A stretch of 64,000 nt of DNA from Terriglobales bacterium (GTDB taxonomy: Bacteria > Acidobacteriota > Terriglobia > Terriglobales > Acidobacteriaceae). Below are positions 15,355 to 24,285 of this stretch, piece by piece. How positions within the stretch are numbered: position 1 is the stretch's first letter; every line of letters begins with the position of its first letter. A model generated the notes under the pieces. It saw only the letters and a list, made by a program, of their open reading frames with translations. It searched no databases and was not told where the DNA came from. The DNA is taken from assembly GCA_035561515.1 (NCBI GenBank), contig DATMXP010000022.1:93689-157688 (forward strand), given 5' to 3'. A program made the position numbers and the translations under genes.

Positions 15355-16446
15355 ATGAGTTTCAACCCGTACAACCAAGGGCAGTACAAAACGACGCCGC
15401 CAACACTCACTGACGGTCAGATTAGCCCGGTGATGTTGGACACCAACGGCAATCAGAAGGTCACCATAGTCGGCACTCCGGCTGTCACTGCCACCGTCTC
15501 GGGCACAGTATCGATCTCAAATTTCCCCTCGACTCAGGCGGTGACTGGAACCTTCTGGCAGGCTACGCAGCCAGTGTCGAGCACACAACTACCCGCCGCA
15601 CTCGACGGATCAGGCTTCCTCAAGGTTCACGAACAGGGAACGGCGAACGTCAGTATTCAAAACGCTTCCATCGCTGTCACAGGCACATTCTGGCAAGCGA
15701 CTCAACCCGTCAGTCTGTCTTCGCTTCCCGCGCTGGTTGCGGGTTCAGCCATCGTTGGCAAGTTCGGCATTGATCAAACGACGCCGGGTACGACCAACAA
15801 GGTCAGCATTGGCACCGATGGTCACGTGACCGTCGATAACGCCTCGATTGCTGTAACGGGAACGTTTTGGCAAGCCACGCAGCCAGTCAGCGGCACCGTG
15901 TCTCTAAGCGCAGGCACCGCCGTGAAGGTCACGGACGGAACGAACTTCATGCCTACTGGAGACAGTTCAGCGCGTTCGATCCACACGACAGTCGATAACG
16001 CTTCCATCGCGGTCACTGGAACTTTCTGGCAAGCAACGCAGCCTGTCAGTTTGGCTTCCTTGCCATCTCTTGCATCCGGCAACAACAACATCGGCGATGT
16101 GAACATCGTCCCGGCGACTTCGGGTGGATTCTCGATCTACAGCGGTTCAATTGGTGCAACCAAGACTCAGGTGAAGGCGAGTGCAGGGCAGTTGTTTGGC
16201 TGGCACATCTTCAACAGCAACGCAACCACGGTCTACGTGCAAATTTACGACGTAGCAAACGCTTCAATCACCGTGGGCACTACGACGCCAACGATGTCGA
16301 TTGGTCTTCCGGCTGGTTCAGCCGCGAACGTCATGACGGATACGGGCACTCAGTTCAGCACGGCGATCAACTTCGCATGCACATTAACCCGCACGGGAAG
16401 TGGCGCACCAGCCAGCACGGTTGATGTGAACTTCTTCTACGCATAA
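15355..16446 (+). CDS. Repeat-containing virion surface protein (TGTFWQATQPVS repeats)
   Basis: 363 aa with AAGAGG before the ATG. Four copies of the unit TGTFWQATQPVS occur; three are part of an 18-residue unit NASIAVTGTFWQATQPVS. Between them lie variable Gly/Thr/Val linkers, and the last ~110 residues form a separate beta-rich domain (FGWHIFNSNATTVYVQIYD...). The same style of repeat (SVSNFPS, SLGQ, VPASATYLGGN) recurs in the 1301-aa protein at 32494. Repeats are conserved in protein but diverged at wobble positions. Probably a trimeric fibre or decoration; function inferred. Confidence 0.6.
   Translation: MSFNPYNQGQYKTTPPTLTDGQISPVMLDTNGNQKVTIVGTPAVTATVSGTVSISNFPSTQAVTGTFWQATQPVSSTQLPAALDGSGFLKVHEQGTANVSIQNASIAVTGTFWQATQPVSLSSLPALVAGSAIVGKFGIDQTTPGTTNKVSIGTDGHVTVDNASIAVTGTFWQATQPVSGTVSLSAGTAVKVTDGTNFMPTGDSSARSIHTTVDNASIAVTGTFWQATQPVSLASLPSLASGNNNIGDVNIVPATSGGFSIYSGSIGATKTQVKASAGQLFGWHIFNSNATTVYVQIYDVANASITVGTTTPTMSIGLPAGSAANVMTDTGTQFSTAINFACTLTRTGSGAPASTVDVNFFYA
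15661..16050 (+). repeat. Three 54-bp coding repeats
   Basis: 15661-15714, 15838-15891 and 15997-16050 each encode NASIAVTGTFWQATQPVS; a shorter relative starts near 15541. The DNA copies differ mainly at third codon positions, so they are old and kept by protein-level selection, not recent duplications. Confidence 0.75.
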
Positions 16447-16455
16447 GGACAGACG

Positions 16456-17097
16456 ATGGCGATTACATTAGTGCAGTGGCGGGATAACGTATCCAGTTCC
16501 CCAGCCAGCCTCGCTTACTCAAGCAATAACACGGCTGGAAACATGTTGATCGTGTGGTTGTCCTCCTCGCGTACTGTTAGCGACACAGCCGGAAATACGT
16601 GGAGCGGACTTCTCACAGGAGGGGGCGGTAATAATGGCAACTGGTACTGCGCCCCAAACTGTAAGGCTGGCCCAAACACCATCAATTTGAGCGGTGCTGC
16701 TAACCTCGCTATTTTTGAATTCACTGAATTGGACTCTTTCGATGTTGGTGGGACTGGATTTTCGACCACTCCACGATCAACTTGGTCTGGCAACTCAATA
16801 ACAACCACACACGCCACCGAATTGATCATCGGACATTTCATTCAGAATAGCGGTGGTGTAAGCAATCCCGCCATCAATTCCCCATTCACCGGACTGAGCC
16901 CAAGCGAGGGAGGAGCCTTCGCGCAAACGTACCTCTGGTACTACGAGACCGTAAGTTCCATACAGACCGGATTGCAGGCTTCCGGAACTAGCTTTTCAAC
17001 GCCGGGTGCCACGTACACATGGTCTCTTTTCAGTTTCTACAAAGGTGCCTCTGCTCCGACTCTGCGTCTCCTCGGCGCGACGGGGTGCGGCACATAA
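16456..17097 (+). CDS. Virion-associated beta-sandwich protein, unknown
   Basis: 213 aa; AAGGA precedes ATG 16456. The sequence is Gly/Ser/Thr-rich with alternating strands (NMLIVWLSSSRTVSDTAGNTW..., ELIIGHFIQNSGG..., YTWSLFSFYKG), like small lectin-type or adhesin domains in phage structural genes. The final ~17 residues (SAPTLRLLGATGCGT) look unlike the rest, and the restriction cassette begins about 85 bp later, so the original 3' end may have been replaced when the cassette inserted. That is inference. Confidence 0.55.
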   Translation: MAITLVQWRDNVSSSPASLAYSSNNTAGNMLIVWLSSSRTVSDTAGNTWSGLLTGGGGNNGNWYCAPNCKAGPNTINLSGAANLAIFEFTELDSFDVGGTGFSTTPRSTWSGNSITTTHATELIIGHFIQNSGGVSNPAINSPFTGLSPSEGGAFAQTYLWYYETVSSIQTGLQASGTSFSTPGATYTWSLFSFYKGASAPTLRLLGATGCGT

Positions 17098-17181
17098 AGA
17101 CGATCCGTCTAAGTCATTGAAATCAACAGGAATTCCACTGGCCAACGGAGGCCGTTGCAAGGTACGCTTGCAATTGGAGCG

Positions 17182-18546
17182 ATGCCAAAAAGCGATTTGC
17201 CGTTCGGGAGCGAATTCTCTCCCTCGAATATCGACCTGAAGACCGTGCTGGAGTTCGCGGCCAAACACGGCGGCGACAACAAGGCGTTCGAAAACGCCGT
17301 CCATGACGCATTTTTCAGCGAAAAGAAGTTTCCCAATACAAGCGAATACAACCGTCGCAAACGGGCGAACAATACCAATCTCGGGCTGCGTGCATATCGC
17401 ATCGTCGATGACAACGCCACCCTGACCGAGTTTGGCAAGACGCTCCATGAACTGCGCGACAAGCCGAAGGAACTCCACGACGCTCTTGCAAAGCACATCC
17501 TCTTGAACCTCCACGGCACTACCCTCGTCCAAACGATTCAGGATATGCAAGCGTCCGGCGAGGACGTGAACCTTAACAGCTTGCGTGAATGGCTGGATGA
17601 ACGCGGAGTTCATTTCCCTCGTGGCGGCAAGCACGCAAGCATGATGAAGCTGTGGCTGGAGAGAGCAGGTATCTTCTCTCACTCCGGATGGCGGATCAAC
17701 GAAGCGCGGCTGCAAGAAGTTCGTGGCATCGGCACACTGGAACTTGAGGCACTTGCCAAGCTCAATCCCGGTCAGCGGTTCTTTCTCCGCACGATGCTCA
17801 ATCTCGGTACGACTGGAAAGACATCTGCCAGCGAAGTCGAGAAACTCGCAACGGCGACCTACGGCTTCAAATACAACGAAAAGGGTTTGGCGAAGGACAT
17901 CCTGTATCCGCTCGAAAAAGCCGGATACATCACGGTCGAGAAGACCAGTCGAGCGAAGTCTCCGATTGTGCAGCCGACCGAGAAGCTGCTCAAAGAGATT
18001 TTCGAACCGCTACTTCAGCAACTCGAAAAGCAGACGACCGAAGACTTGCGTCCGCTGCTGCGAAAGCCACTCGCAGAAATCGTCAAGGAACTGTCGTCCG
18101 AAGACAAACACATCAAGGGACTGGCGCTTGAGACGCTTGCGTTCAAGCTGATGCGGTTCATCGATCTGGATTATGTGATGACTCGCCTGCGTGGGGCAGC
18201 GACGGGCGGGGCGGAAGTGGATGTGATATTCGAGTCGGGTCGATTGGTGTTTTCTCGCTGGCAGGTTCAGTGCAAAAACACCGGAACGGTCTCGCTCGAC
18301 GATGTTGCCAAAGAGGTTGGGCTCACGCATTTCTTGAAGAGCAACGTGATTGTGATTGTGAGCACGGGAGATATTGGTAGCGAGGCACGACGCTACGCGA
18401 ACAAGATCATGCGCGACTCAAACCTCGCAATAGTAATGATTGACCGAGGCGATATTGAGGGTATTATTGGGTCACCAGTTCACATTCTCGATGTGCTGAA
18501 CCGTGAGGCCAAGCACGCCATGAAACTCAAGGTGTTGGAACTGTAG
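17182..18546 (+). CDS. Restriction endonuclease-like protein with C-terminal Mrr-type nuclease domain
   Basis: 454 aa from ATG 17182 (a TTG at 17155 would add 9 residues). The first 300 residues hold winged-helix-like DNA-binding segments (LREWLDERGVHFPRGGKHASMMKLWLERAGIF; EKGLAKDILYPLEKAGYI). The C-terminal part shows the Mrr/PD-(D/E)XK pattern: ALETLAFKLM (Glu), TGGAEVDVIFES (Asp), WQVQCKN (QxK), then strand-helix repeats ending in DRGDIEGI. With the adjacent N4-cytosine methyltransferase it forms a Type II-like pair. It sits inside the phage late region, so it is an acquired defence or competition cassette. Specificity unknown. Confidence 0.75.
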   Translation: MPKSDLPFGSEFSPSNIDLKTVLEFAAKHGGDNKAFENAVHDAFFSEKKFPNTSEYNRRKRANNTNLGLRAYRIVDDNATLTEFGKTLHELRDKPKELHDALAKHILLNLHGTTLVQTIQDMQASGEDVNLNSLREWLDERGVHFPRGGKHASMMKLWLERAGIFSHSGWRINEARLQEVRGIGTLELEALAKLNPGQRFFLRTMLNLGTTGKTSASEVEKLATATYGFKYNEKGLAKDILYPLEKAGYITVEKTSRAKSPIVQPTEKLLKEIFEPLLQQLEKQTTEDLRPLLRKPLAEIVKELSSEDKHIKGLALETLAFKLMRFIDLDYVMTRLRGAATGGAEVDVIFESGRLVFSRWQVQCKNTGTVSLDDVAKEVGLTHFLKSNVIVIVSTGDIGSEARRYANKIMRDSNLAIVMIDRGDIEGIIGSPVHILDVLNREAKHAMKLKVLEL

Positions 18547-18557
18547 TAAAGCTGCCT

Positions 18558-19634
18558 ATGCCTGTGAGCAAATTGCCCGTTAGCCTCAGCACCAGCCGTG
18601 GAAAGATCGTTCACGGGGACTCGCAACAATTCTGCACGAACGAACTCAAAGAAAAATCCGTTAACCTCATCATGACGAGCCCACCGTTCGGCTTGGTGAG
18701 GAAGAAAACCTACGGCAATGCGGACTCGTATCTCTATCTCGATTGGTTCCGTCCCTTTGCTACGGCGTTCAAGCGGGTTCTGAAGGACAACGGAAGCCTC
18801 GTTATCGACATCGGCGGTGCATGGATTTCGGGACAGCCGACTCGCAGCCTCTACCACTTCAAGCTTCTGATCATGTTGTGCGAGGAGTTCGGCTTCCATC
18901 TTGCACAGGAGTTTTTCTGGTGGAATCCAGCGAAGCTGCCGACTCCGGCAGAATGGGTCACCGTTCGGAGAATCCGAGTCAAAGACGCATTCAACTGTAT
19001 TTGGTGGCTCTCCCCGACACCGTGGCCGAAAGCAGACAATCGTCGTGTGTTGCAGCCGTACAGCGACAGCATGAAGGGGTTGCTGAAGAACGGCTATAAA
19101 GCAAAGCTGCGTCCGTCAGGTCATGACATCAGTACAAAATTCAGCATCAATAACGGCGCATCGATTCCGCCGAACCTGATCGCCGTCGCCAACACCGAGA
19201 GCAACGGCTATTACTTGCGCTACTGCAAAGAGAACAACATCAAGCCGCATGACGCCCGTTATCCATCTGCGGTACCTGAATACTTCATTCGGATGTTGAC
19301 CGATCCCGGCGATTTGGTGGTTGATCCGTTTGCGGGAAGCTGCGTTACGGGCGAAGTCGCGGAGCGTCTCAAGCGCAAGTGGGTATGCGTTGAACTCGAA
19401 CAGAATTTCATCAAGGGTGCAAGGGGTCGCTTCGTAAATCCGAAGACCGAGAAGGTCGCTCAATCTCCGCTATTCGAGGTTGAAAAGAAGGATGGCGACT
19501 ACTACAAGGTTCCCCGTCCGGGACTTTTGTGGAACGGATACCATGGTGAACCGCTCTCCGAAGATGGTGGCAAGAAACGAAAAATTTCCAAGAAAAAAGC
19601 TGACGCAAGCGCCAAAGCTACTGCCAACCTCTAA
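18558..19634 (+). CDS. DNA methyltransferase (probable N4-cytosine, beta class)
   Basis: 358 aa. Motif IV is TSPPF (residues 40-44) and the AdoMet-binding motif I is DPFAGSCVTGE near residue 255, so the order IV...I is that of beta-class enzymes; S/TPP(F/Y) is typical of N4-cytosine methyltransferases. The target-recognition region lies between. It follows the nuclease gene by 11 nt and would protect the genome from it. Its 3' end overlaps the convergent HNH gene by 17 nt, which suggests that the three genes moved together. Confidence 0.88.
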   Translation: MPVSKLPVSLSTSRGKIVHGDSQQFCTNELKEKSVNLIMTSPPFGLVRKKTYGNADSYLYLDWFRPFATAFKRVLKDNGSLVIDIGGAWISGQPTRSLYHFKLLIMLCEEFGFHLAQEFFWWNPAKLPTPAEWVTVRRIRVKDAFNCIWWLSPTPWPKADNRRVLQPYSDSMKGLLKNGYKAKLRPSGHDISTKFSINNGASIPPNLIAVANTESNGYYLRYCKENNIKPHDARYPSAVPEYFIRMLTDPGDLVVDPFAGSCVTGEVAERLKRKWVCVELEQNFIKGARGRFVNPKTEKVAQSPLFEVEKKDGDYYKVPRPGLLWNGYHGEPLSEDGGKKRKISKKKADASAKATANL

Positions 19635-20634
19635 GCCGAAGCCCCTCTTCTAATGCGACCGGATCGGGACGATCTTGTGCCCGATCTGGAAGCACAATCT
19701 CTTCTCGCAGGTTCTCCTCGAAGCTGTCCCAACCACCGTGTCGATCAACTCTGCGCAGTCGGCGAAGAGCGGCAGCGTTCGTGTCCACGCTGTAGTCTGG
19801 TCTGATCCCGATCAACGCTCGGTCATACGCCTCATGGTGAATAGAGCAGAGCGCCACACCGTTTGCAGTCCGATTCGTTCCTCCAGCGGGAACTGGAATG
19901 ATGTGAGCGGCTTCGACCAACTCCAGTTGAACTTCGCACACCGCACACGCATAGTCGTAAACAGTAAGGATGCGCGTCCTGAAGTTTTCTTGCCCGACTC
20001 GTTCGACGACTCTGCGAACTGCCTCACGACGACCGTGTCCGGCGACGTGATCCAAATCAACTTGAGCGCCACGTGCGGCTTCCGTTAGCACCGCCGACTC
20101 TTCTACATCTCCGGCGAACTCGTGCAGTGTTGCTTGTTGCTCAACGTAGTCCATGAATGCTTCAGGGGAGAAAGCAACAGCTATTTCCCCTCGTCCGCCT
20201 GTGGCTCTGCGGTAGATGCCAAAGCCGCCTCGTCCTGCGTCACGGATTGCTTCTTGTCGAATCTGAACGCTTGGGGAATGTCCCCACGCTCGTGGCCGAC
20301 GTTGGACATCGAAGCCTGCGAACATCCTCGTCGGCTCATGCCACCCAAGCAGTAACGTCTGAAAATCCTGACCCAGTAGCAGCGGTGGATCGACGCCCGT
20401 CAGTTGGATTCTGAGTTCCCCTGCTGGACGGACGCCCCTTGGGCCTCCCGGCGTGAGTCGCCAGATGTATAGGAGCAGTCGGCGGATAGCTGAACCACGG
20501 AAAGCACGAATGCGTACCGGATGATCGTCATTCTCGAAGATCATCCGCCAGCCACAGTCGTAGATCGCATCTCGGACCCGATCTACAAGCAACCGTTTTT
20601 CCGCAGAAAGTGGCACGAATGCATGGTCACACAT
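19618..20634 (-). CDS. HNH endonuclease, restriction-type
   Basis: 338 aa from ATG 20634 (a TTG at 20646 would add four residues). The C-terminal third contains the HNH nuclease: YDYACAVCE (CxxC), VEAAHIIPV (catalytic His) and ALCSIHHEAYD. The N-terminal ~200 residues, with RIRAFRGSAIRRLLLYIWRLT and QIRQEAIRDAGRGGFGIY, look like the DNA-reading part of HNH restriction enzymes. It is convergent with the methyltransferase, and may be the cognate nuclease, a second nuclease, or a modification-dependent enzyme. It opposes late transcription, and CCGTATGAG copy 4 lies just behind its start. Confidence 0.78.
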   Translation of the reverse strand: MCDHAFVPLSAEKRLLVDRVRDAIYDCGWRMIFENDDHPVRIRAFRGSAIRRLLLYIWRLTPGGPRGVRPAGELRIQLTGVDPPLLLGQDFQTLLLGWHEPTRMFAGFDVQRRPRAWGHSPSVQIRQEAIRDAGRGGFGIYRRATGGRGEIAVAFSPEAFMDYVEQQATLHEFAGDVEESAVLTEAARGAQVDLDHVAGHGRREAVRRVVERVGQENFRTRILTVYDYACAVCEVQLELVEAAHIIPVPAGGTNRTANGVALCSIHHEAYDRALIGIRPDYSVDTNAAALRRLRRVDRHGGWDSFEENLREEIVLPDRAQDRPDPVALEEGLRLRGWQ

Positions 20635-20686
20635 GCCACCGCTCAAGGCCAGACTTTTCCTGTTGCCTAAGTTTGGCCGCCAAAAG

Positions 20687-20695
20687 CCGTATGAG
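20687..20695 (+). promoter_or_regulatory. CCGTATGAG motif, copy 4 (restart after the RM cassette)
   Basis: The motif opens ATG AGT AAC TAG, and the stop directly touches the real ATG at 20703 with no gap. No Shine-Dalgarno is visible. It reopens rightward late expression after the leftward HNH gene. Confidence 0.65.
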
Positions 20696-20702
20696 TAACT
20701 AG

Positions 20703-20933
20703 ATGCTCGGATACGGACAAAACCAATTCGGCCTCGCCCCTTATGGCGACCCGTCGTTAATCCCTTTTGATCAACGCGGTGGTGTGAGCATGACGGAGAT
20801 CCTCTCAGGCACCGTCAGTTCCACCCGTGAAATCACCGCAGCAGCGGGGGTGCGCCAAAGCACGTCCGGCTCGGCTGGCACGAAGGAAGGGATGAGCACC
20901 ACAAGCGTTAGAACCACGGGGAGTCTGGACTAA
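20703..20933 (+). CDS. Small phage structural protein, unknown
   Basis: 76 aa, MLGYGQNQFGLAPYGDP..., with a Gly/Tyr N-terminus and a Ser/Thr-rich remainder. N-termini of this GYGxxxFGLxPYG type are common in short proteins encoded before head-tail connectors; role unknown. Its stop overlaps the next start (TAATG). Confidence 0.6.
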   Translation: MLGYGQNQFGLAPYGDPSLIPFDQRGGVSMTEILSGTVSSTREITAAAGVRQSTSGSAGTKEGMSTTSVRTTGSLD

Positions 20934-21835
20934 TGGCAACCACAAATTCAACAGTCGCAATCATCAAACCGAAGAACGATCAGTATGTCCAAGTGACGGG
21001 CCTTTCTATTGGCGGCAATCCCGTCACTGGCGCGACTGTCACGGTCACGCTCGTGGACGAGCGCGGAGCCATTGTCTCGGGCATCGAAAGCCTTCCTGTA
21101 ACCGATATTTCAGGGCAGCCGGGCAATTATCAAGGCGTCGTGCTGTCGAGCTTCACCACTCCTCCCGGCGATTACGTTCTTCAGGTAACGGCGGTATCTG
21201 TTGATGGGGCTCATTACTACACAGAACAAGCGGCTCGTGTTCCATATTTCACGGCGAATGCCGTTGTTCCAGCCGACAACCTGACGACGGTTGCACGGCT
21301 GAAGGCTTGGTACAACATTCCGGCCGATCACAGCGATAAGGATTTGCTGTACCTGCGGCTGATCAGCAACTTCACGGCTTACGCCAAGAACGAATGTAAT
21401 CGAACAGCGTTTCTCAGCCAGCCATATACGCAAAAGTTCAATGGTACTGGCAATTTCATGCTGTGTCCGAGGTTTGCTTTTCCAACCTCACCGATCACTG
21501 CGGTGACCAGTTTGACAGTGAACGGCACCACCATTCCTGCCGCACTCGACGACAAGCATTGCGGCTATGTCTTTGACGACTCCACCGTCTACCTGCGTGG
21601 CTACTGCTTCGACCGAGGCATCCAGAACGTCAGCTTGACCTACACGGCAGGCTTGACCTCGATCCCTGCCGAGCTAGAGCAGGCATGCCTCGATGCATGC
21701 GCTCGTTGGCTCAAGCGTCGTGATTTCATCGGGCAAGATTCCATCACCGCTGATGGACAGACGACACAGTTTGACAAAGATGATGTGCCAAACACCGCTA
21801 GGAACGTATTAGACCAATATGTTCGCCGTCGTTAA
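20933..21835 (+). CDS. Head-tail connector with N-terminal Ig-like domain
   Basis: 300 aa. Residues 1-105 look like a beta-sandwich (TVTVTLVDERGAIVSG... PGDYVLQVTAVSVDG). From about residue 118 the sequence matches the gp6/connector family: LARLKAWYNI-type start (TTVARLKAWYNIPADHSDKDLLYLRLISNF), YPF-like turn, a SVSLTYTAGL-type strand and the helix IPAELEQACLDACARWLKRR. The joining of an Ig-like module to a connector is unusual. It would sit between portal and tail. Confidence 0.75.
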   Translation: MATTNSTVAIIKPKNDQYVQVTGLSIGGNPVTGATVTVTLVDERGAIVSGIESLPVTDISGQPGNYQGVVLSSFTTPPGDYVLQVTAVSVDGAHYYTEQAARVPYFTANAVVPADNLTTVARLKAWYNIPADHSDKDLLYLRLISNFTAYAKNECNRTAFLSQPYTQKFNGTGNFMLCPRFAFPTSPITAVTSLTVNGTTIPAALDDKHCGYVFDDSTVYLRGYCFDRGIQNVSLTYTAGLTSIPAELEQACLDACARWLKRRDFIGQDSITADGQTTQFDKDDVPNTARNVLDQYVRRR

Positions 21836-21847
21836 GTATTAAACAAT

Positions 21848-22495
21848 ATGCAACACGAAGCGATATTTCGAATGTTTTTGACTCCCTCAACTCCTGTTTA
21901 TGGGTGGGTGTACCTAATCACCAATATGGTGAATGGGAAGGTATACATCGGCCAAACAACACGAACCCCTGAGCGATATTGGAAATACCAGCATTTGGGT
22001 TCAGTTCGATCAAAGCAGAAATGGGGCAAGTATCTCTATCAAGCGATTCGAAAGTATGGCAGGGACAAATTTACGTTTGAGATTCTTGCAGAAGCACCGG
22101 ACAAGGCTTCACTGGATCATTTCGAGGATTTCTACATTCTGTCATTTCGGTCAATGGATCGGACACGAGGCTACAACCAAAGGCGGGGTGGGCATCGCGG
22201 GAAGCTATCAGCAGAACACGCCAAGAAACTGCGTGCATCAAGGGTTGGAGTTCCACGGCCAGATTTCAGTGAGTACCAAACGCTTCACAACGTAGCTACC
22301 CGCCCAGAAGTCGCTGCCAAAATTTCTGCTGCCTTGACGGGCAGAAAACAACCACGGAAACAAGTGGAACGTCGGGCGGCTGCTCTCCGCATGCGTTGGG
22401 CAATTACCCCGCGTCCACCAATTTCAGAAGAGACCCGGCAGAAAATGCGCGACTCCGCTAGAAACAGACGGTATCCCCAATGTCCATCGAAGTAA
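21848..22495 (+). CDS. Free-standing GIY-YIG homing endonuclease with NUMOD3 repeats
   Basis: 215 aa. The GIY-YIG domain starts VYLITNMVNGKVYIGQT (about residues 21-37), with the expected Arg (RTPERYWKYQH) and Glu (LDHFEDFYI). The C-terminal half has NUMOD3-like DNA-binding units (GKLSAEHAKKLRASRVG, ISEETRQKMRDSARN). It lies between the connector and the gp10-like gene and overlaps the latter by 16 nt. No intron is apparent; it is a mobile intergenic gene. Confidence 0.88.
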   Translation: MQHEAIFRMFLTPSTPVYGWVYLITNMVNGKVYIGQTTRTPERYWKYQHLGSVRSKQKWGKYLYQAIRKYGRDKFTFEILAEAPDKASLDHFEDFYILSFRSMDRTRGYNQRRGGHRGKLSAEHAKKLRASRVGVPRPDFSEYQTLHNVATRPEVAAKISAALTGRKQPRKQVERRAAALRMRWAITPRPPISEETRQKMRDSARNRRYPQCPSK

Positions 22496-22932
22496 GCTTC
22501 AACGGGTCGAATGAGCGGGTTGTCAGCTACATCCGGAATACGGGCCGTAGGGTCGTCGTGGAACTGCTGCGCGAGATGGAGCGGCAGATGATCATGCTCC
22601 GCGACCGGGTAGTGGCGACAAAACTGAGCGGTCAGGTACTGAAGAACCGGACAGGAACTCTGCGTAGAAGCCAGCATTACAGCGTCACGCAGACTGAGAC
22701 CAGCATTACAGGCATCGTCAGCACCGATCCGGCAGCCAGCAAATATGGCGCTGTCCACGAGTACGGCGGCAGCTATACCGTCCGGGCGCACTTGCGTAAA
22801 GGACATCTGGTGAAATCTCACACTGTCACGTTTTCGGAGCGCAGCTTCTTGCGGAGCACGCTGCGGGAAAGCACCCCCGGCATCATGGACGGGCTACGCG
22901 CTGCCGTACAACGGGCTATTAAGGAATCATAA
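22480..22932 (+). CDS. HK97 gp10-like head-tail joining protein
   Basis: 150 aa matching the HK97-gp10 family pattern: an N-terminal helix (VVVELLREMERQMIMLRDRV), TGTLRRSQHY, a YGAVHEYGG motif and the C-terminal ERSFLRSTLRE. The YGxxxEYGG strand is the family hallmark. It helps complete the neck or tail. It begins inside the endonuclease gene and overlaps the next start by one base. Confidence 0.85.
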   Translation: MSIEVSFNGSNERVVSYIRNTGRRVVVELLREMERQMIMLRDRVVATKLSGQVLKNRTGTLRRSQHYSVTQTETSITGIVSTDPAASKYGAVHEYGGSYTVRAHLRKGHLVKSHTVTFSERSFLRSTLRESTPGIMDGLRAAVQRAIKES

Positions 22933-23375
22933 TGAACGCACCACGAGAAGACATTTACGCCGCACTTTTCACGCTGCTGAACGGCCTTGCGGATTGGAAG
23001 TTCACCGACCGCAAATATGTACCCATCAGCCAGATCGGCGATACCAGCTTTCCTGCCATGATGATGTGCCAGAAAGACGAGCAGCCAGAGGTCAATGGCC
23101 GAGGCATTCCCATCAAATGGCACCTGAATGTTGAGGTAGTGATCTACGTGGACACGGGCGGCGACCGAGAGGACATGGTACCGGCCCAATTGCTGAACCC
23201 ATTGCTCGATACCATCGAGAATGCCATCCAGCCTGATCCCACCATCAGAGGGCCGCAGACGTTAGGTGGATTGGTCTCCCAGACCCGCATCAACGGCAAG
23301 GTTGAAACAGATGGAGGCGTCCTACTTAACCGTGGCTGGGCTGTTGTGCCTGTCGAGATCATCGTGCCTGCTTAA
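22932..23375 (+). CDS. Tail terminator-like protein
   Basis: 147 aa, DIYAALFTLLNGL... then KWHLNVEVVIYVDTGG and LLNPLLDTIENAI. Size, fold pattern and position between the gp10-like gene and the tail tube match tail terminator/minor tail U-type proteins, which cap the tail tube. Assigned mostly by synteny. Confidence 0.65.
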   Translation: MNAPREDIYAALFTLLNGLADWKFTDRKYVPISQIGDTSFPAMMMCQKDEQPEVNGRGIPIKWHLNVEVVIYVDTGGDREDMVPAQLLNPLLDTIENAIQPDPTIRGPQTLGGLVSQTRINGKVETDGGVLLNRGWAVVPVEIIVPA

Positions 23376-23410
23376 GCCTCTGCCTAAATCCCTGCATTCC
23401 TTCCGCAACA

Positions 23411-23419
23411 CCGTATGAG
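23411..23419 (+). promoter_or_regulatory. CCGTATGAG motif, copy 5 (before tail tube)
   Basis: The motif opens ATG AGT AAC TGA. The real ATG (23456) is 29 nt beyond the stop and has its own GGCGGAAGG, unlike most other copies, so this gene can initiate independently. Confidence 0.6.
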
Positions 23420-23455
23420 TAACTGACGCCAATTAGGTGGCGGAAGGATTCATAC

Positions 23456-24196
23456 ATGATCTACTTTGCTAACGGCACTTTGTTTGGAACGCCTAACGCA
23501 GGCAACCTTGCACCCAACCCGACGCCGATGAAGTTCGGGTTCTTACAAGACATTTCAGTTGAACTCTCTGGCGACTCGAAGCAGTTGTTCGGTCAGTACC
23601 AGTACCCGGTTGACACGGCTCGTGGCAAGACCAAGATCACGTGGAAAGCAAAGTTCGCCCAAATTAACGGCAAACTCTTCAACGATCTCTTCTTCGCCGA
23701 GACGATGACGACTCCGATGAACCTCGTCGCCGTTGACGAAGCGGCTGCGATTCCGGCAAGCCCCTTCACCGTGACCGTTGCGAATTCCGCAAAGTTTGTC
23801 GAGGATAAGGGCGTCGTTGATGTCTCGACCGGACACCAGCTTGTCAAAGTTGCTTCGGCTCCCGCTACGGGTCAGTACAGCGTCTCGGCTGGCGTTTACA
23901 CGTTTGCCGCTGCGGATACTGGCAAGGCTGTTTTGATCAACTACACGTACAACGCTGCAACTGGCGTGGGTATGCGTATTCCGATCACGAACCACTTGAT
24001 GGGCTTCGGGCCGATCTTCAGCATGACGCTGACAAACGCCTACAAGGGGCAGAACCTCAGCATGACGCTGAATGCCTGCCGTGCAGAAAAGTTGGCCTTC
24101 GCTACCAAGCAGGACGACTACATGATCCCCGAAATTGACGGCTCAGCTTTCGCCGATGCCTCAAACAACATCGGGTACCTCGATCTCAGCGAATAA
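23456..24196 (+). CDS. Major tail (tube) protein
   Basis: 246 aa. The N-terminal strand FGFLQDISVELSGDSKQLFGQYQYPVDTARGKTKITWKAKF and the KGQNLSMTLNACRAEKL segment match siphovirus tube proteins; position before gpG/gpGT and the tape measure supports this. It contains a small inserted module, QYSVSAGVYTFAAADTGK, found again in the tail-tip protein at about 30,340. Strong ribosome-binding site. Confidence 0.85.
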   Translation: MIYFANGTLFGTPNAGNLAPNPTPMKFGFLQDISVELSGDSKQLFGQYQYPVDTARGKTKITWKAKFAQINGKLFNDLFFAETMTTPMNLVAVDEAAAIPASPFTVTVANSAKFVEDKGVVDVSTGHQLVKVASAPATGQYSVSAGVYTFAAADTGKAVLINYTYNAATGVGMRIPITNHLMGFGPIFSMTLTNAYKGQNLSMTLNACRAEKLAFATKQDDYMIPEIDGSAFADASNNIGYLDLSE

Positions 24197-24207
24197 CTAA
24201 TCCTTCA

Positions 24208-24230
24208 AGGGGCTACGGCAAGTAGCCCCT
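24208..24230 (+). terminator. GC-rich hairpin after tail tube gene
   Basis: AGGGGCTAC (24208-24216) pairs perfectly with GTAGCCCCT (24222-24230) around a 5-nt loop. There is no T-run, so it may be a partial terminator that lets tube protein exceed downstream products, or an mRNA stabiliser. Confidence 0.5.
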
Positions 24231-24285
24231 ACCACCTTCCGGAACCCGATCTGGCGTTCCTCAATTCATCTCAGGAAACCTACCT

